Positions 13,690 to 24,524 of a stretch of 64,000 nucleotides of DNA are shown piece after piece. Every line of letters begins with the position of its first letter. Within the stretch, counting starts at the first letter, position 1. The stretch lies in the NCBI GenBank assembly GCA_964020975.1, contig OZ026612.1, positions 52,939,808 through 53,003,807 of the forward strand, read 5' to 3'. The notes beneath the pieces are model-generated. The model was not told the DNA's origin, searched no databases, and was given only the letters and a program-made list of their open reading frames with translations. The position numbers and the translations under genes were made by a program. Source of the DNA: Hermodice carunculata. Taxonomy: Eukaryota; Annelida; Polychaeta; Eunicida; Amphinomidae.

Positions 13690-14210
13690 CCGAATGAACT
13701 TTTCACTAAGGCAGTTCCTCTTTCAAAAAGACCCCGCTTTTGGAAAACCACCTGCCCTTTGTGGTCATTTTCACTGTGCAAAGGAACCTTTTAAAGATAA
13801 TTTTCCTCTTTTGGTGGACCATCTGCAGAACCTGACCAGTGACAATCCAAAATGATCCCAAAAGACCACTTATCCATCCACAAATTCCCAATTACAGATC
13901 ATTAAAACCCATCTAATTTGTACAAAATTGGTAAAATAAATTGTCAAAACCAGTTTACAGATTTAAAATATGTTTATAATATAAATGAGTCAACACATGA
14001 CTGTAAGATCAAATAGGGTCTAATGAGAGGTAATCAATCCTGTTTGAACCTGACTTATCGATGGAAATTAAAAGTAATGGTCAGTTCTTGGGCAGGTGGT
14101 GAAAGAGTCAAACCTCTGATGGGAGACCACCAAATCTATACAGCCACTTCTTGGATGGTACTGGGGATGGTCTCTCAAAGGAGGGATTACTGTACACCAT
14201 AATAAGAGTC
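13690..14210. repeat. degraded pogo/Tc1-like MITE fragments (AGACCAC type)
   Basis: Phrases such as AAAGACCCCGCTTTTGGAAAACCACCTGCC near 13725-13757 and GGTCTCTCAAAGGAGGGATTACTGTAC near 14170-14196 match the ends of dispersed elements that start CAGTGG-ACC-CTC. Similar fragments lie near 16.73, 37.23, 48.9 and 49.45 kb. No full element can be bounded. Confidence 0.5.
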
Positions 14211-14540
14211 CATACAGAGGGAATTTGTGAAACCAGAGTTTCAAACAATGCACCTCTATTCCTATCAGTTTTTCTTTTGTTTAGAATTAGAAATGGAAAC
14301 CAATTTTACTCTTTTTGTTGGATTCTTTATCCCTATGCTTGGGGATATCTTTTCAGCATCATTCTCGTATACGTATGTTTATACAATCCTTTCTCTATTA
14401 ATATGATTTAGATTTATATTAATAAAAGTATATTTCTATTAAATGTGCAAATGGCTTTAAAATACATGCAAATGAGAAGGCAGATCATGAATTTTTGATT
14501 TTCACAATTCTTTAAAATCCCACGTACATTTGTCACAAAG
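14211..14540. other. non-coding, nothing recognised
   Basis: AT-rich sequence with no recognised feature. Confidence 0.5.
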
Positions 14541-14542
14541 TA

Positions 14543-14776
14543 CAGTAAAACCTGTTAGGGCCAAACGCCCTTGGGACCCAGCCAAAGTGTTCGGTATCGG
14601 AGATGTTCGGCTAAAAGAGGGTCAGGGGCGTGGTCTTGTGGCTACATCCTGCAAATGTGAACTTTGAATTCCCCTGTACATGCACATCCACTGGAGAATT
14701 TACCAGCTCCGATACATACATACATGCATGCATACATACATACATACATACATACATACATACATACATACATACG

Positions 14777-14823
<47 letters not shown>

Positions 14824-15534
14824 CAAAACTTTAGGACAAACAAAGTCTAAGGCAAAAAAGAACTTTATAAAAATTCCAACTACTTGGGGGAAAAGTTTAT
14901 AGGATTCATAAACTTTAGGCTAACAGTACAAGAACTTTTCAGCATAATTAGACTACATTTTATAATGTTACTGGTACATGAGTATAATGTACATGTACTG
15001 AGGTATGTACATCTGTCCTACCTGTGACAATGTGCTTACATGTGCATGTGCATAATTTGATGACATAAAACATCAGTTTAGTGTCCAACATTAACACACA
15101 ATATGTATATCACCCTTTATCATTCTGCTGAGCTTCAGAATGCACTTACTAGTTTGATAAGTTTAAACCAGTTTATTGTACTTACAGCTGTAGAAGGTCT
15201 CACCATGAAACCTACACTAATGACACCCTTTGAATATATATTAATGCCACAAAATTTGATGAAAGTGTTAAATATAACAAAAATTGTGACATTTTTGTGT
15301 TAAATATATGTGAATTTCCTGAGAATTCCTGCTTCCTGGGGGGTAAGTGTTGAGCCTTGACAGGTAAAATGTTGCTTTGGGACCCAAATCAAGTGTTCAG
15401 TGTTCTGAGTAGAGAAGTGTTCAGGTATTGCAGGTTCCAACACTTGGCTCTCCTATTAATAACATACAAAAAAGTTGGGACCTGAAAAAAAGTGTTTGGG
15501 TAACAGAGGTGTTCGGCTTGGCAGGTTTTATGTG
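14543..15534. mobile_element. probable pogo/Tc1-like element, about 1 kb, TA-flanked
   Basis: It opens with TA then CAGTAAAACCTGTTAGGGCC and closes with GGCTTGGCAGGTTTTATGTG then TA. GTGTTCGG-type phrases occur near both ends (14588-14612, 15492-15515). It holds no recognisable transposase and contains a TACA/TA microsatellite (14716-14821). It may be two related MITEs with intervening DNA: similar phrases recur at 15380-15436. Confidence 0.55.
14716..14821. repeat. (TACA)n-(TA)n compound microsatellite
   Basis: About 18 tetranucleotide units of TACA/CATA with a few substitutions, followed by about 16 TA units. Confidence 0.96.
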
Positions 15535-16076
15535 TACACTTTTCAGCAAAATGTAGTGTTGACATATATTTTCTTTTCCGTGAGCCATCCATTTAAAATC
15601 TGGCACATACTTCCTAATGCTGTGTTAGTGCTATGGTTTGTGAGCAGTTTACAGTGATTGTTACAGCATGCTTTGTAGACAATGTTGTCACATACCTATT
15701 GAAGCGTTCGTGACATTTTCATTGAGACACCACTCAACAGACAATATCCACAAACAACTTGAATAAGTAGACACCGTCTACCAGTGCTTTTTGAGGACAT
15801 TTTGCTACATTCCCTGATTAGTCCACCTTCATTTTAAGGCCACCTGTACAAAACAACCTATCTTGCATGTAACATGAAAAATATATACTAGAAATTTTTT
15901 TTTTCTGGCTACAGGCACAATGAGTCAACAGTGTTCCTCTGCATGGTCATATCTACTTAATAACAGGAAGTTCCACTAACCACACTGTCATGGAATTCGG
16001 AATAAACACTGTAAATGTCCACCACTCATTATCTCAAAGCCTTGTTCTTTCCATCCAATGTAAAACGTAAGTTATA
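15535..16076. other. non-coding, nothing recognised
   Basis: No gene or repeat family recognised. Confidence 0.5.
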
Positions 16077-16078
16077 TA

Positions 16079-16258
16079 CAGTGGTCCCTGGCTTGAGAGG
16101 CTGCCCCTAGGGCGGTGAAAATGTGGTCTCTCAAAACAGGTGGTCTTTCATTAGAGGTATAATACCATGGAAAAGATAGGACAGTGTTCAGAGAGAGTGG
16201 TCTTCAAAAAAGATATGCGGTCTCTCATTGGAGGGGTCTCTCAAGACAGGTACCACTG
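16079..16258. mobile_element. pogo/Tc1-like MITE, 180 bp, TA target duplication
   Basis: Left end CAGTGGTCCCTGGCTTGAGA and right end TCTCTCAAGACAGGTACCACTG are inverted repeats, with TA on both sides (16077-16078 and 16259-16260). The interior repeats GTGGTCTCTCA and GCGGTCTCTCATT. There is no coding capacity. It is the best-preserved member of this group in the window. Confidence 0.85.
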
Positions 16259-16714
16259 TACATGTACGTGTTGTGATAGACAATCCAACTCACACCCAAA
16301 AACTTGAACAGAAAACGCCAAACCAAATGACATAAATGCAACTTTGTTGGGATATTGAGCCCAGGCAAGCTGTGGGCATGGACCACACTGTCCTAGGTCT
16401 TTCCTCATACTTCCTGTCAATGAGAAATTTCATAAAGAATTGAAATGGAAGCCAAGACATAAATGTGACTTTCTGGAGTCAGTGGCTGCAGGTCTCACAA
16501 TAAAGCTGATCTCCCACATTCCTGGTTACAGCAATCATTTAGGATTTCCTGGTTTTTGTGCTCAACAGAATAGAGCTTGAACTTTTCAGCAATGCAGTGT
16601 GTTTCCTTTACTGTGCCGCTTGCAGCTTTTCTATGGTTTGAAGATTGTGGGTTAGTCAACACTTTCACCATTTTCACGGGCACAAAAGTGTGTGTGTGTG
16701 TGGGTGGGTGGGTG

Positions 16715-16875
16715 GGGATATACAATAATCCCTCCTTTGAGACACTACCTGCCTTTTAAAACCCATCTTGATCATGTTCCCAGCACTCATTCTTCAATGT
16801 TTTTGGCTTCCACTGAGAGACCACTTGCTTTGCGTGACCACCTTTTGATGTGCCCTTAAGGGGCTCCCAATAGAC
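16715..16875. repeat. degraded AGACCAC-type MITE fragment
   Basis: Contains AATCCCTCCTTTGAGACACTACCTGCC and CACTGAGAGACCACTTGC, phrases typical of the interior and ends of the TA-flanked MITE group. It follows GT/GGGT low complexity. Confidence 0.5.
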
Positions 16876-17853
16876 AAACTATTGCATGTGAACAGTTACT
16901 AATATACAGGCTAAAATTATGAAAATTTAAATATATACTGTTTTTTTGTTGCATAGCAGAGTATCCATGGACAAGTTACCCATGCAAGAGCATGTTTACT
17001 GAGGTTTGACATGCTCAACACCTGTGTGCCACAAATACGAAGAAAACAGCATCATGCTGGGGTCCATCCACATGGGCTCTCAGCTCGGCATCAGTGCAAA
17101 CATAAAGCTGTGGTAGGCCTAGGTCAGTGTGCCCTGGTCTCCCCTGGTGGTGGGCATGACCCTGCGGGAGGCGACCAGGTCTGAGGGGAGGCAAGGGTAT
17201 TTTTGTGAAGCAGGATCACAATTTCTTAATCTTTGCTATGAGCTGAAGATGACATATTGCTTGTGAAACACTAATTAAACACTGATTTTGGTTTTTGACA
17301 AACTGTCAATATGAAAACCAGCACCGTGATTCCCTTACAGTGTGAAGGTCTGTATTTTACCTGTGAATTGTGAAAATCACAGTGTCACAATTTACATGTT
17401 GTAGTTTTCTTTGCACAGGCAGGTGCCAATGAATCTGGTGCTGACTAACCCACAGTACCCCTTGTATTTACAACAAACCCTGTAGTCACACCTATCCAGC
17501 TATACATATCCTGATGCACAAATAGTGAGCCTCCGATACTAAGTTGCCAAAGTGTAAAGAACATTTTTCCGAGGGACTTGATGCTGCATCAAGATGTGTG
17601 GGGGTATACTGCCAAATAACTGCAACTTCTGAACCACTGCGATACTTGTCCAACCCCACTGAATGTCACTGCCAGAAACCAGTGATCTGATACATTATGG
17701 GCCCAATACATTCATTTGAACCCCTTATAGTCAGAAAATTGTACAAGTTTCCATCCATGAACCCTGATCAGGGCTTCATAATCTCTATTTCCAATTTTGT
17801 ACTGTAAACTGGACACAGACTAGAACACTTTTGGTCCACACAACATTGGGATC
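16876..17853. other. non-coding, nothing firmly recognised
   Basis: An imperfect inverted repeat around CCCTGGTCTCCCCTGGTGG and GGCGACCAGGTCTGAGGGGAGG lies at about 17130-17206. No gene is recognised. Confidence 0.4.
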
Positions 17854-18169
17854 CAGGGGTAGATTTTCAGATTTTTAGCTGGTAGCCATTAGGGACACCA
17901 GCTGGTAACATCTGGTGGTCCTTGTAAAATTTTGGTGGTCACATACCAAAGTGTGTATTTCTACATTATTTTCAGTGAATGAATGTTATGCTCATACATA
18001 GCATAGACCTATTTTGTTTTATTATCACCCTGATGAAACAGCAAAATTAAATATTGCAGTACTCAAAATTTTTGGTGGTCAAATGTGCTCCTACTGTAAG
18101 CCATGGTGGTGATCCGTAACTTCTGTTGGGTGTCAGCGGATCACCGGACCGCCATTAAATCAAACCCTG
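17854..18169. mobile_element. hAT-like MITE, 316 bp
   Basis: Ends CAGGGGTAGATTT and AAATCAAACCCTG are inverted repeats of the CAGGG type known from hAT transposons. GGGATC occurs immediately outside or overlapping both ends and may be the remnant of an 8-bp target duplication. GGTGGTC is repeated inside (near 17916, 17931 and 18074). Confidence 0.72.
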
Positions 18170-18899
18170 GGATCACTGTGGTGACATCCTCCTCTCTTTC
18201 TGCCCCCATCCACCAGGTCAACATTTTTCTGATAAGTGTTTTCTCCTGAAGGGGTGATTCAAACCATCCTGAGAATTGTCCCCTATGGCAGACACATAGG
18301 CCAGGATTGGCTTGACCGACTTATTTCGCACACCTTTGTTGAAAAAGATTACTTTCTTTCCAGACCACTACTCTTGACTAGATTAAACATTAAGTCAGCT
18401 TTATAGTTTGTCAAATCCATAATTGTTCAGGTATTTACATCCATGCACAAGAATTACCTTGAAAAGACAACAATACTTCAGCCTGATCTAATTATCTAAT
18501 ATGCCCACAGCCTCAATTCGGTGTTGTCATCTTCTGCCATTTCTTACCGATTGATTTCACGGTAGTGATCCATACAAGTACAGTCCTTTCAATATACGGC
18601 CAACATAAAAGTCCAGTTATTTGATTTTGATGTTGAAATCTATCACAAGAGATGAAAAATCAAAGGGACCGTGATAATTTTATTTTCATGTTTGCAAACA
18701 CAAGCAGCAGGCAAGAAATTATGGTCTAAAAAATTGACAATACATTCAGTCATGGGTGGTGATTTTTACTCCTGTTGATGGGATCCATGATTCCTGATGC
18801 CCCAGCTTTCAAAGGCTAAACAAACAGCAGACATAAACTCAATGCTTAGTTGAATTCTCAATGAGTTCTGCACTGCATGAAGACTCTGGGCCCTTGTTA
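18170..18899. other. non-coding, nothing recognised
   Basis: Unique-looking sequence up to the mariner insertion. No open frame of note. Confidence 0.5.
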
Positions 18900-20201
18900 T
18901 GAGGGCTGGCTGAAAAGTTCTACGCCTAAGTGGGATATTTCAATCGGATTAATTGAAATAAACTTTTCCCACCAACAAGTCCAATCATTTAATGAATGAT
19001 AGATACAAAAAAAATGCAATTGTAGTGTCATTTGTGTCTTTGTACCAGACTATCTTATGAACCTTCCCTTTGAAATCCCCAGAAATGGACACAACTGGCT
19101 ATAGGGCAGTCATCAAGTACCAGCAACTGAAAGGGCTAACTCCAACACAGATACATGCCAACATGGTCTCCACTTTAGGGAATGATGCCCCTTCCTTTTC
19201 CATTGTTAAGAGGTGGGCTGTGGAATTCAAGCCTGGCAGAGAGAGCTTTGATGATGACGGGCGTCCAGGAAGGCCTTCAACAGCAACCATTCTTGAAAGC
19301 ATTACCTGGCTGCATGACATGGTGATGGCTGATTGACGATTGACCACTCAACATATTGCCAGTGTTCTGGGCATCGCTAATGAGAAGGTTGAGCACATTA
19401 TCACCAACAGTTGGGAACGACAAAAGTTTCTACAAGATGGGTGCCAAAGCTCTTGACAGCAGATCAGAAATGTGTCAGATTCCTAACGTCCCGTGACTAT
19501 TTATGCCACTTTGAAGCAGATCCTGATGATTTTTGGCCCAGTTTGTAACCATGAATAAGACCTGCATTCATCACTTTGAACTCACTTTGAACCAGAAACA
19601 AAAATTCAGTCTAAGCAATGGAAGCATCCAGGATCACTCCCCCCCCCCCCCCCAAAAAAAAGCCATGTCTTTTCCTTCTGCTGGAAAGGTGATGGCTTCA
19701 GTCTTTTGGGATTCTAAGGGTATTTTGCTGATTGACTTGACTCTTGAAAAAGGCCACACTATCAATAGAAGATATTATGCTGACCTACTGAGACAGTTAC
19801 TTGAAGCTATCAAAGCTAAGCAATGGGGAATGCTCAAATAAAGGAGTCCTGTTCCACCAAGACCAGGCCCCTGTTCACAAATCAGTGGTTGCCATGTCAG
19901 CAATCCATGATCGTGGCTTCAAACTTATTGACCATCCCCCTTATTTAGCCCCATCAGATTTCCACCTGTTTCACAAAATGAAAAAGGAACTAGCCGGTCA
20001 CCATTTTCCTAGTAATGATGATGTCCTTTCCGCTGTGAATGACTTTTTTTAGGGTGGCTGAAGAAAATTTCTTCTTGACTGCCACTCAGGCCTTGCAGCA
20101 TCACTGGTAAAAGTGGGTAAACCTGTAGAGAAACAAATGAAAACCATCGACTTTGTATGGGTCTTTCACAGCTTGGATTAGAACTTTTCAGCCAGCCCTC
20201 A
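18900..20201 (+). mobile_element. mariner (Tc1/mariner) transposon, nearly full length
   Basis: Terminal inverted repeats of at least 22 bp begin TGAGGGCTGGCTGAAAAGTT at 18900, with the exact complement ending at 20201. TA precedes the left end at 18898-18899. The right flank is TG, a probable point mutation of the TA duplication. The 1.3-kb size and single plus-strand transposase frame fit mariner. The ends have stayed identical while the gene is broken, so the copy might still be mobilisable in trans if a matching transposase exists; that is inference. Confidence 0.95.
19085..20155 (+). pseudogene. mariner transposase relic (DD34D family)
   Basis: The N-terminal part, from MDTTGYRAVIKYQQLKG through VSTLGNDAP and VKRWAVEFK to GRPGRPSTAT, is the helix-turn-helix DNA-binding region. 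A stop follows VMAD, where the family has Arg-Arg-Leu-Thr-Thr-Gln-His. Frame changes follow near 19410 (before KVSTRWVPKLLTADQK), near 19530 and in the C/A homopolymer at about 19637-19659. The catalytic block begins FVTMNKTCIHHFE: the first catalytic Asp (family TMDETW) is Asn here. The second Asp survives in FHQDQAP (about 19857-19870) and the third in LAPSDFHLF (about 19946). An in-frame loss of Ser-Pro-Asp before LAPSD gives 31 residues between them instead of 34. Further stops follow NDFF near 20050. The enzyme must be inactive. Confidence 0.95.
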
Positions 20202-20620
20202 TGCACAGTCCTGCTGTGAGAGAGTGTATTCAGGCTGAGAATATTTTAACACCTATACAATATGATTATTTAAGTGTGCAAGCTTAGCTGTGTCACTGGG
20301 GGATTGAGGTCATGGAAAATTTGCACTCATAGACGGTCTGTGCATGTTGCGAGTGCAATTTAGCCACAACTGTGATATGTCACATTCTGTTTTACTGTGC
20401 TCCACCCCCTCCCCCCCAAAAAACAAACAAACAAAACCACCAAGATTTGTCAGTTCTGTATGGTCATTCTTGTCACCTGATAACAAAATAATCTGTTATA
20501 AAATGACAAAGAAAATATAATTTAAAAGACTTTGCAGATATGGTCTCTATAAGCAGATGGTCTTTAAAACAGAGGTGTACACAATGACAATAATCAACTA
20601 AAACATCCAAAAAGTGGGGT
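20202..20620. other. non-coding, possible MITE margin
   Basis: Near 20538-20575 GGTCTCTATAAGCAGATGGTCTTTAAAACAGAGG resembles the interior of TA-flanked MITEs. The possible matching end GTCTTTTAAGACGGGGGTTTCTGTA lies at 21306-21330, with TTAA elements between. A C-run and A-rich low complexity occur at 20405-20436. Confidence 0.4.
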
Positions 20621-20822
20621 CTTTAACCCTTGGACACCCCCAGAATCACTATCAGAATAAACTACAATGTACATTATGTTCATTAATTGAAGTCTGGAAA
20701 TAAAGTGGCAAGATAGGTGGTCTTTAACCCTTGGACACCCCCAGAATCACTGTCAGAATAAACTACAATGTCGGTTATGTTCATTAATTGAAGTCTGGAA
20801 ATAAAGTGGCAAGATAGGTGGT
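20621..20822. repeat. 101-bp tandem duplication
   Basis: A unit beginning CTTTAACCCTTGGACACCCC occurs twice with a 101-bp period and only a few differences. The next CTTTAA is the left boundary of the adjoining TTAA element, so the duplication ends exactly where that element starts. Confidence 0.9.
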
Positions 20823-20824
20823 CT

Positions 20825-21296
20825 TTAACACTTTCAGTGCCACACTTCGACCAAATCATCAGTTACATTTCGTGCACTTTGGGAGTCATATGCCCCAAGC
20901 ATGTCAAGGAAAGCTGTTGACCTTGACTGCTACATTGTATATAATTGTAGGCATGGTGCTACTTGAATGGAATGTCTGCTACATTGTATATAATTGTAGG
21001 CATGGTGCTACTTGAATGGAATGTCTTTCTACAAGGAACACAGATTTAGCACCCTTGTTATAATTCACAGCAGTTTGTATTAACTCATTCCATACCAGTC
21101 CCTCATTTTTCTGTATATTTACCTAGATTTAAGACGACAATTACATATTTAAATTCTTCATGCAAAGAGCTTTTGTTCAAGTACCAACATTCCTATAGTC
21201 TTAAGTCGGTGGTTCTGGCACTGCCTGGAAAGTCACCATAGTATGGAATGAGTTAAGTAGTTTGACTTTAGTTGCAGCTGGCATTGAAAGAGTTAA
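20825..21296. mobile_element. TTAA hairpin element, TTTCAGTGCC subfamily, with nested MITE
   Basis: The left end TTAACACTTTCAGTGCC and right end GGCATTGAAAGAGTTAA are inverted repeats. It contains one arm of the family hairpin (CATGTCAAGGAAAGCTGTTGACC near 20900-20922), an internal 49-bp tandem duplication (20931-21028) and AGCACCCTTGTTATAATTCACAGCAG. The last segment is matched on the opposite strand in the 36053-36515 copy. The insertion at 21080-21256 is absent from that copy. Confidence 0.85.
21080..21256. mobile_element. TTAA-flanked MITE (CTCATTCCATAC ends), copy 2, nested
   Basis: It has the same ends as the 11190-11432 element and is shorter, having lost most of the palindromic core. 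The host's paralogue at 36 kb reads (minus strand) CATTTTAAGTAATTGGACTT where this copy reads TGTATTTAA-insert-TTAAGTAGTTTGACTT. The empty site holds one TTAA and the filled site two, so TTAA is the target duplication. Confidence 0.9.
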
Positions 21297-21681
21297 CACG
21301 AATGGTCTTTTAAGACGGGGGTTTCTGTACATAGTCTTGTACAACATTCTCCACTTGATAAAACCTGATTTGAATATGTTGCATGTCAAACTGAGATCTA
21401 AAACTCCAGTTATAACTTGGGGCTAACTAGGTTTATTATTCATAAATTTTCTTTTGTTCAGACAGTTCAAATATTTATTAAGTTTGCATACAGGTTATAA
21501 TGAATGACAGAAGTACACAAAGAACTGTAAGTATCTGACATTGTTAATAAATGTGAGTCAAGTCTGCTGGGACTGAAGCGTAACCTGCAAAAAATGCATG
21601 CCAAGTTCCTGATATTTAAACACGCAGGATTACAACTTCCTATGCATATACACATATAGATAAGTTTACGTCTCTACTATT
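21297..21681. other. non-coding, MITE end then nothing recognised
   Basis: GGTCTTTTAAGACGGGGGTTTCTGTA at 21305-21330 looks like the right end of an older TA-flanked MITE surrounding the TTAA nest. Beyond that I see nothing. Confidence 0.4.
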
Positions 21682-21921
21682 TTAACCCTTTCCTGGTTAA
21701 CTCAAGACTGAGTCAACAGCTTTCATTCGCATACTGTGCAATGGGTGCATCGCGCCCACCCCGTGCCAAGGAAAACTGTTGACCTGGTGTATGCTATCAT
21801 TATAGGTACAACGTATCATCTATAATTCTCAGTAAAAATGTTTTTTGAGCAGAATTTCATGCGAGGCAGATGATGATTTACATCCGGGCGTTATGGGGCG
21901 ATTTGAGCGGGAAAGCATTAA
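21682..21921 (+). mobile_element. TTAA hairpin element, CCCTTTCC subfamily, copy A
   Basis: Opens TTAACCCTTTCCTGG and closes GGGAAAGCATTAA. It contains the hairpin GAGTCAACAGCTTTCATTCG ... CCAAGGAAAACTGTTGACC, then TATAATTCTCAGT. It matches 61231-61470 throughout, and both span 232 bp between the TTAA sites. More CpG survives here, around 21745-21915, than in that copy. Confidence 0.85.
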
Positions 21922-22670
21922 AACATGGAGTACTGGTCAGACCAAAAGTCAGACTTGTTTCATCATTACAATAATTCAACCTTCAAGGTCCTGCAAAGGT
22001 CTCTCCTACAAGTCCCAGCATGCCTGATGTACACTGGCTGGGTCCAGCAATTATTATGGTCTGGGTCAACAGCTGTGGTCATAACTCTTTAGTCACACTA
22101 TGCCTGAAGTGTGCGGAGGGCAGCTATTTACTCTATAAGGAAGTTAGCACTTTCAGGATTAACATCATGTCTGTGGCGTGATTCCATAACACTGATCTTT
22201 GTACATTGTTTGCCCTGGCTTTGTGGGGAGGGGGGGGGCAGGGGGTGAAAGAGCTCATCATATTCCTTTAATTTAAAAAAAAAACAAGCCAGTGAGTGAA
22301 CATACAAGGCCCCCATACAAATACAATAAGAAACATATCCCCTTAAAACTGCTGCCCCAAATTAAAAGAAACCGAAACAAAATTGATCTATATTACAGGT
22401 TAAACAATCAGCTACATATATACAGGTCAGCAATACAAACTGTTTGTAAAAGGGTTAATACAATGAGTAAGTACATACCCACAAAATGAACTCTACCATA
22501 ATGTCCCCATCAATTTTTGATATCCACCATGCACTCACTCCTGGGGGACTATGTTAAAATTCTGTAACTCTTTCCTACCCTGTAAACTGGGCAACTCCTG
22601 GTAAACAAAAGTTTATCTTCTTCACATGTTCCCACAGTATAATCTGAAATGTCACTAAGGGTTTGCTAAC
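21922..22670. other. non-coding, possible lone TTAA-element end
   Basis: AGCACTTTCAGGATTAA at 22146-22162 looks like a right terminus of the AAAGTGCT subfamily, but no matching left end was found. G-rich low complexity lies at 22224-22246. No gene is recognised. Confidence 0.4.
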
Positions 22671-22792
22671 TATGGCTTTACATATATCCTTGATGATAAG
22701 TCCTTCCAAAATATGACGGTACATATATCATCCATACTACGGTTATACATATATCCCTGATGACAAGTCCCTCCAAACTAGGGTTATACATA
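22671..22792. repeat. 41-bp minisatellite, left part
   Basis: About three units of the repeat whose core is CCCTGATGACAAGTCCCTCC followed by AAACTANGGTTATACATATAT. The array is interrupted by the element at 22793-24524 and resumes afterwards in the same register. Confidence 0.92.
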
Positions 22793-24524
22793 TGTCATAT
22801 TTTTTGCGTAAAATGATTATTTTTGGTTTTTTTTGTAGCTCAAGCTTAAAGTTTGTGCATCTACTTTATTTTATTTATTTTTTTTTTTTGCATAAATTAA
22901 AATGCTGCAGGTCTGGTTTCATCATTCATTAAGTGACCTTGCCCGATCCACATATTTCACGTGTTCGCCACATGTATTTTTTTTTTTTGTACCTGCGTAG
23001 TTCATTGTTTTATTGTTCTATTTGCCGTGCCAGGTTGCCAGGTAAACATTTCCAGAGTTGACCAATCATAATTAAGTTACCCCATCGGCCGTGTGCACCT
23101 AGTCACCTCACCCCTTTCTTTTTTATGCACGTGTCTCCCGATCTCGGTTCACTCGCCTCACTGACCATTCCTGCCGACGGACATGCTTCTGCTGGTCAGT
23201 CCAGAATATGTTCTTTTTGCCACTCGGCATCGTGGCTTTATAATTATCGGCGAGCATTTTTAACAGCATGTATTCTGGAGAGCGCTATGTAAGTACTTTT
23301 CTCCGATTTATAGCTGGTACAAATCGAATTCATGTTTTGTACTTTTTTCTTTAATTTTTTACCAAGTATTTTTTTTTTCTTTCCGTCAAGCCACATGTAA
23401 CTAGTCTATATAAACCTTTCGTTTTCTAGCTGGTCCCTGCTACAGTTACCGCTATGACATTCCAGCAGTTTAAAGCGACACATAGAGCTTTGTTGCCGCC
23501 ACCGTTTCTTGTAAGTTTATTATATATTTGTCGTACATATTTATCGCAACTTTGCCTAGGCGCAGTAGACTGAAACCCCAGTTTCATTTGGTTATCGTCG
23601 CTTTGCTAGTATAGATTTCGCGTGCAGGAAGTTTAATTGTTTAACGTATTAGTCATTTAACGAAGGTACTTCTTGTGGCGCAAGCAAACATTATCTGTAG
23701 TAGCTGTTTAGTTGCGCGTCTAGATAGATATTCTTAGTTCATGTTCATTCTGTTAAGATGTAAATGTATCTGTAGTTGTATGGCTTTATCGGTATCATTA
23801 TAAGCTGCTTTATATCTGAAGCCTAGACCCTAGCTTGCGAGACCTTGACAGATATATGTATTTTATTACTGTATTGCGCGTGTATTATCACGTGCGCACA
23901 CACGTGCATGGGAACGTGTCAAGATATATTCATGGATTAACGAACAGTATAGCATGAAGTCGATAATTTTGCATTACGACACGTGTCATGATATTATGTA
24001 TATACATGTCTGATTTGTAGTAAGTGTCTATGCTGAACGAGAATATTATTGTAATTCATGAGTTCATGATGAAGATATTTGATATATATGCATGTACCGG
24101 AGTATTTAAATTTATATGTGGCTGATATTAATGAAAATCAGCTACAGGTCATGGCGTAAGATTTGCACGTCTATCGTTGCATATTATAAACGTAATTCAT
24201 ATCTGGTTTCAGTAGTAGCATTAACGTATATGTTAATAGCTTTGCTAAGTTGTAAACCTGATACGATACGTAGGTGCATATCAGTCTATTTGACTATTTC
24301 ATAATTACGACGATAAAACGTAACTTATGTATAATGTAAACGGCATATGTTAAAAGGATTTGTCGTAAATGTTATACTATTTGTGTCAACGTCTTCTCTT
24401 ATGTGATTTCTAATGTGATGTATTTGTGTTGTAGCTGTATGGAATGTAACGTCACAATGTCGTCCAATAAAGAGGGTGAAAAGAACAGCTTGGTGTCCCT
24501 ACTTTTTACTGCCGGTGTACCACA
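22793..24524 (+). mobile_element. solo-LTR-like element, 1.7 kb
   Basis: It interrupts a minisatellite. The left flank ends ACATA and the right flank starts ACATA, a perfect 5-bp target duplication. The element itself begins TGTCATA and ends ACCACA, the TG...CA signature of long terminal repeats. Promoter-like parts include a CCAAT-type block near 23061 and TATATAAA near 23407, with AATAAA near 24467 about 60 bp before the right end, all in plus-strand order. Its composition differs from the surroundings, with clearly more CpG. No internal retroelement region is present, so it looks like the product of LTR-LTR recombination. LTR retroelement is the best reading; Gypsy or BEL cannot be told apart. 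The preserved duplication and CpG content suggest a fairly recent insertion. Confidence 0.82.

Noticed and set aside
23280-23520. Splice-donor-like GTAAGT words suggesting a host first exon
   Set aside because: They lie within the element bounded by a perfect 5-bp duplication, so a separate host exon is less likely than sequence belonging to the element.
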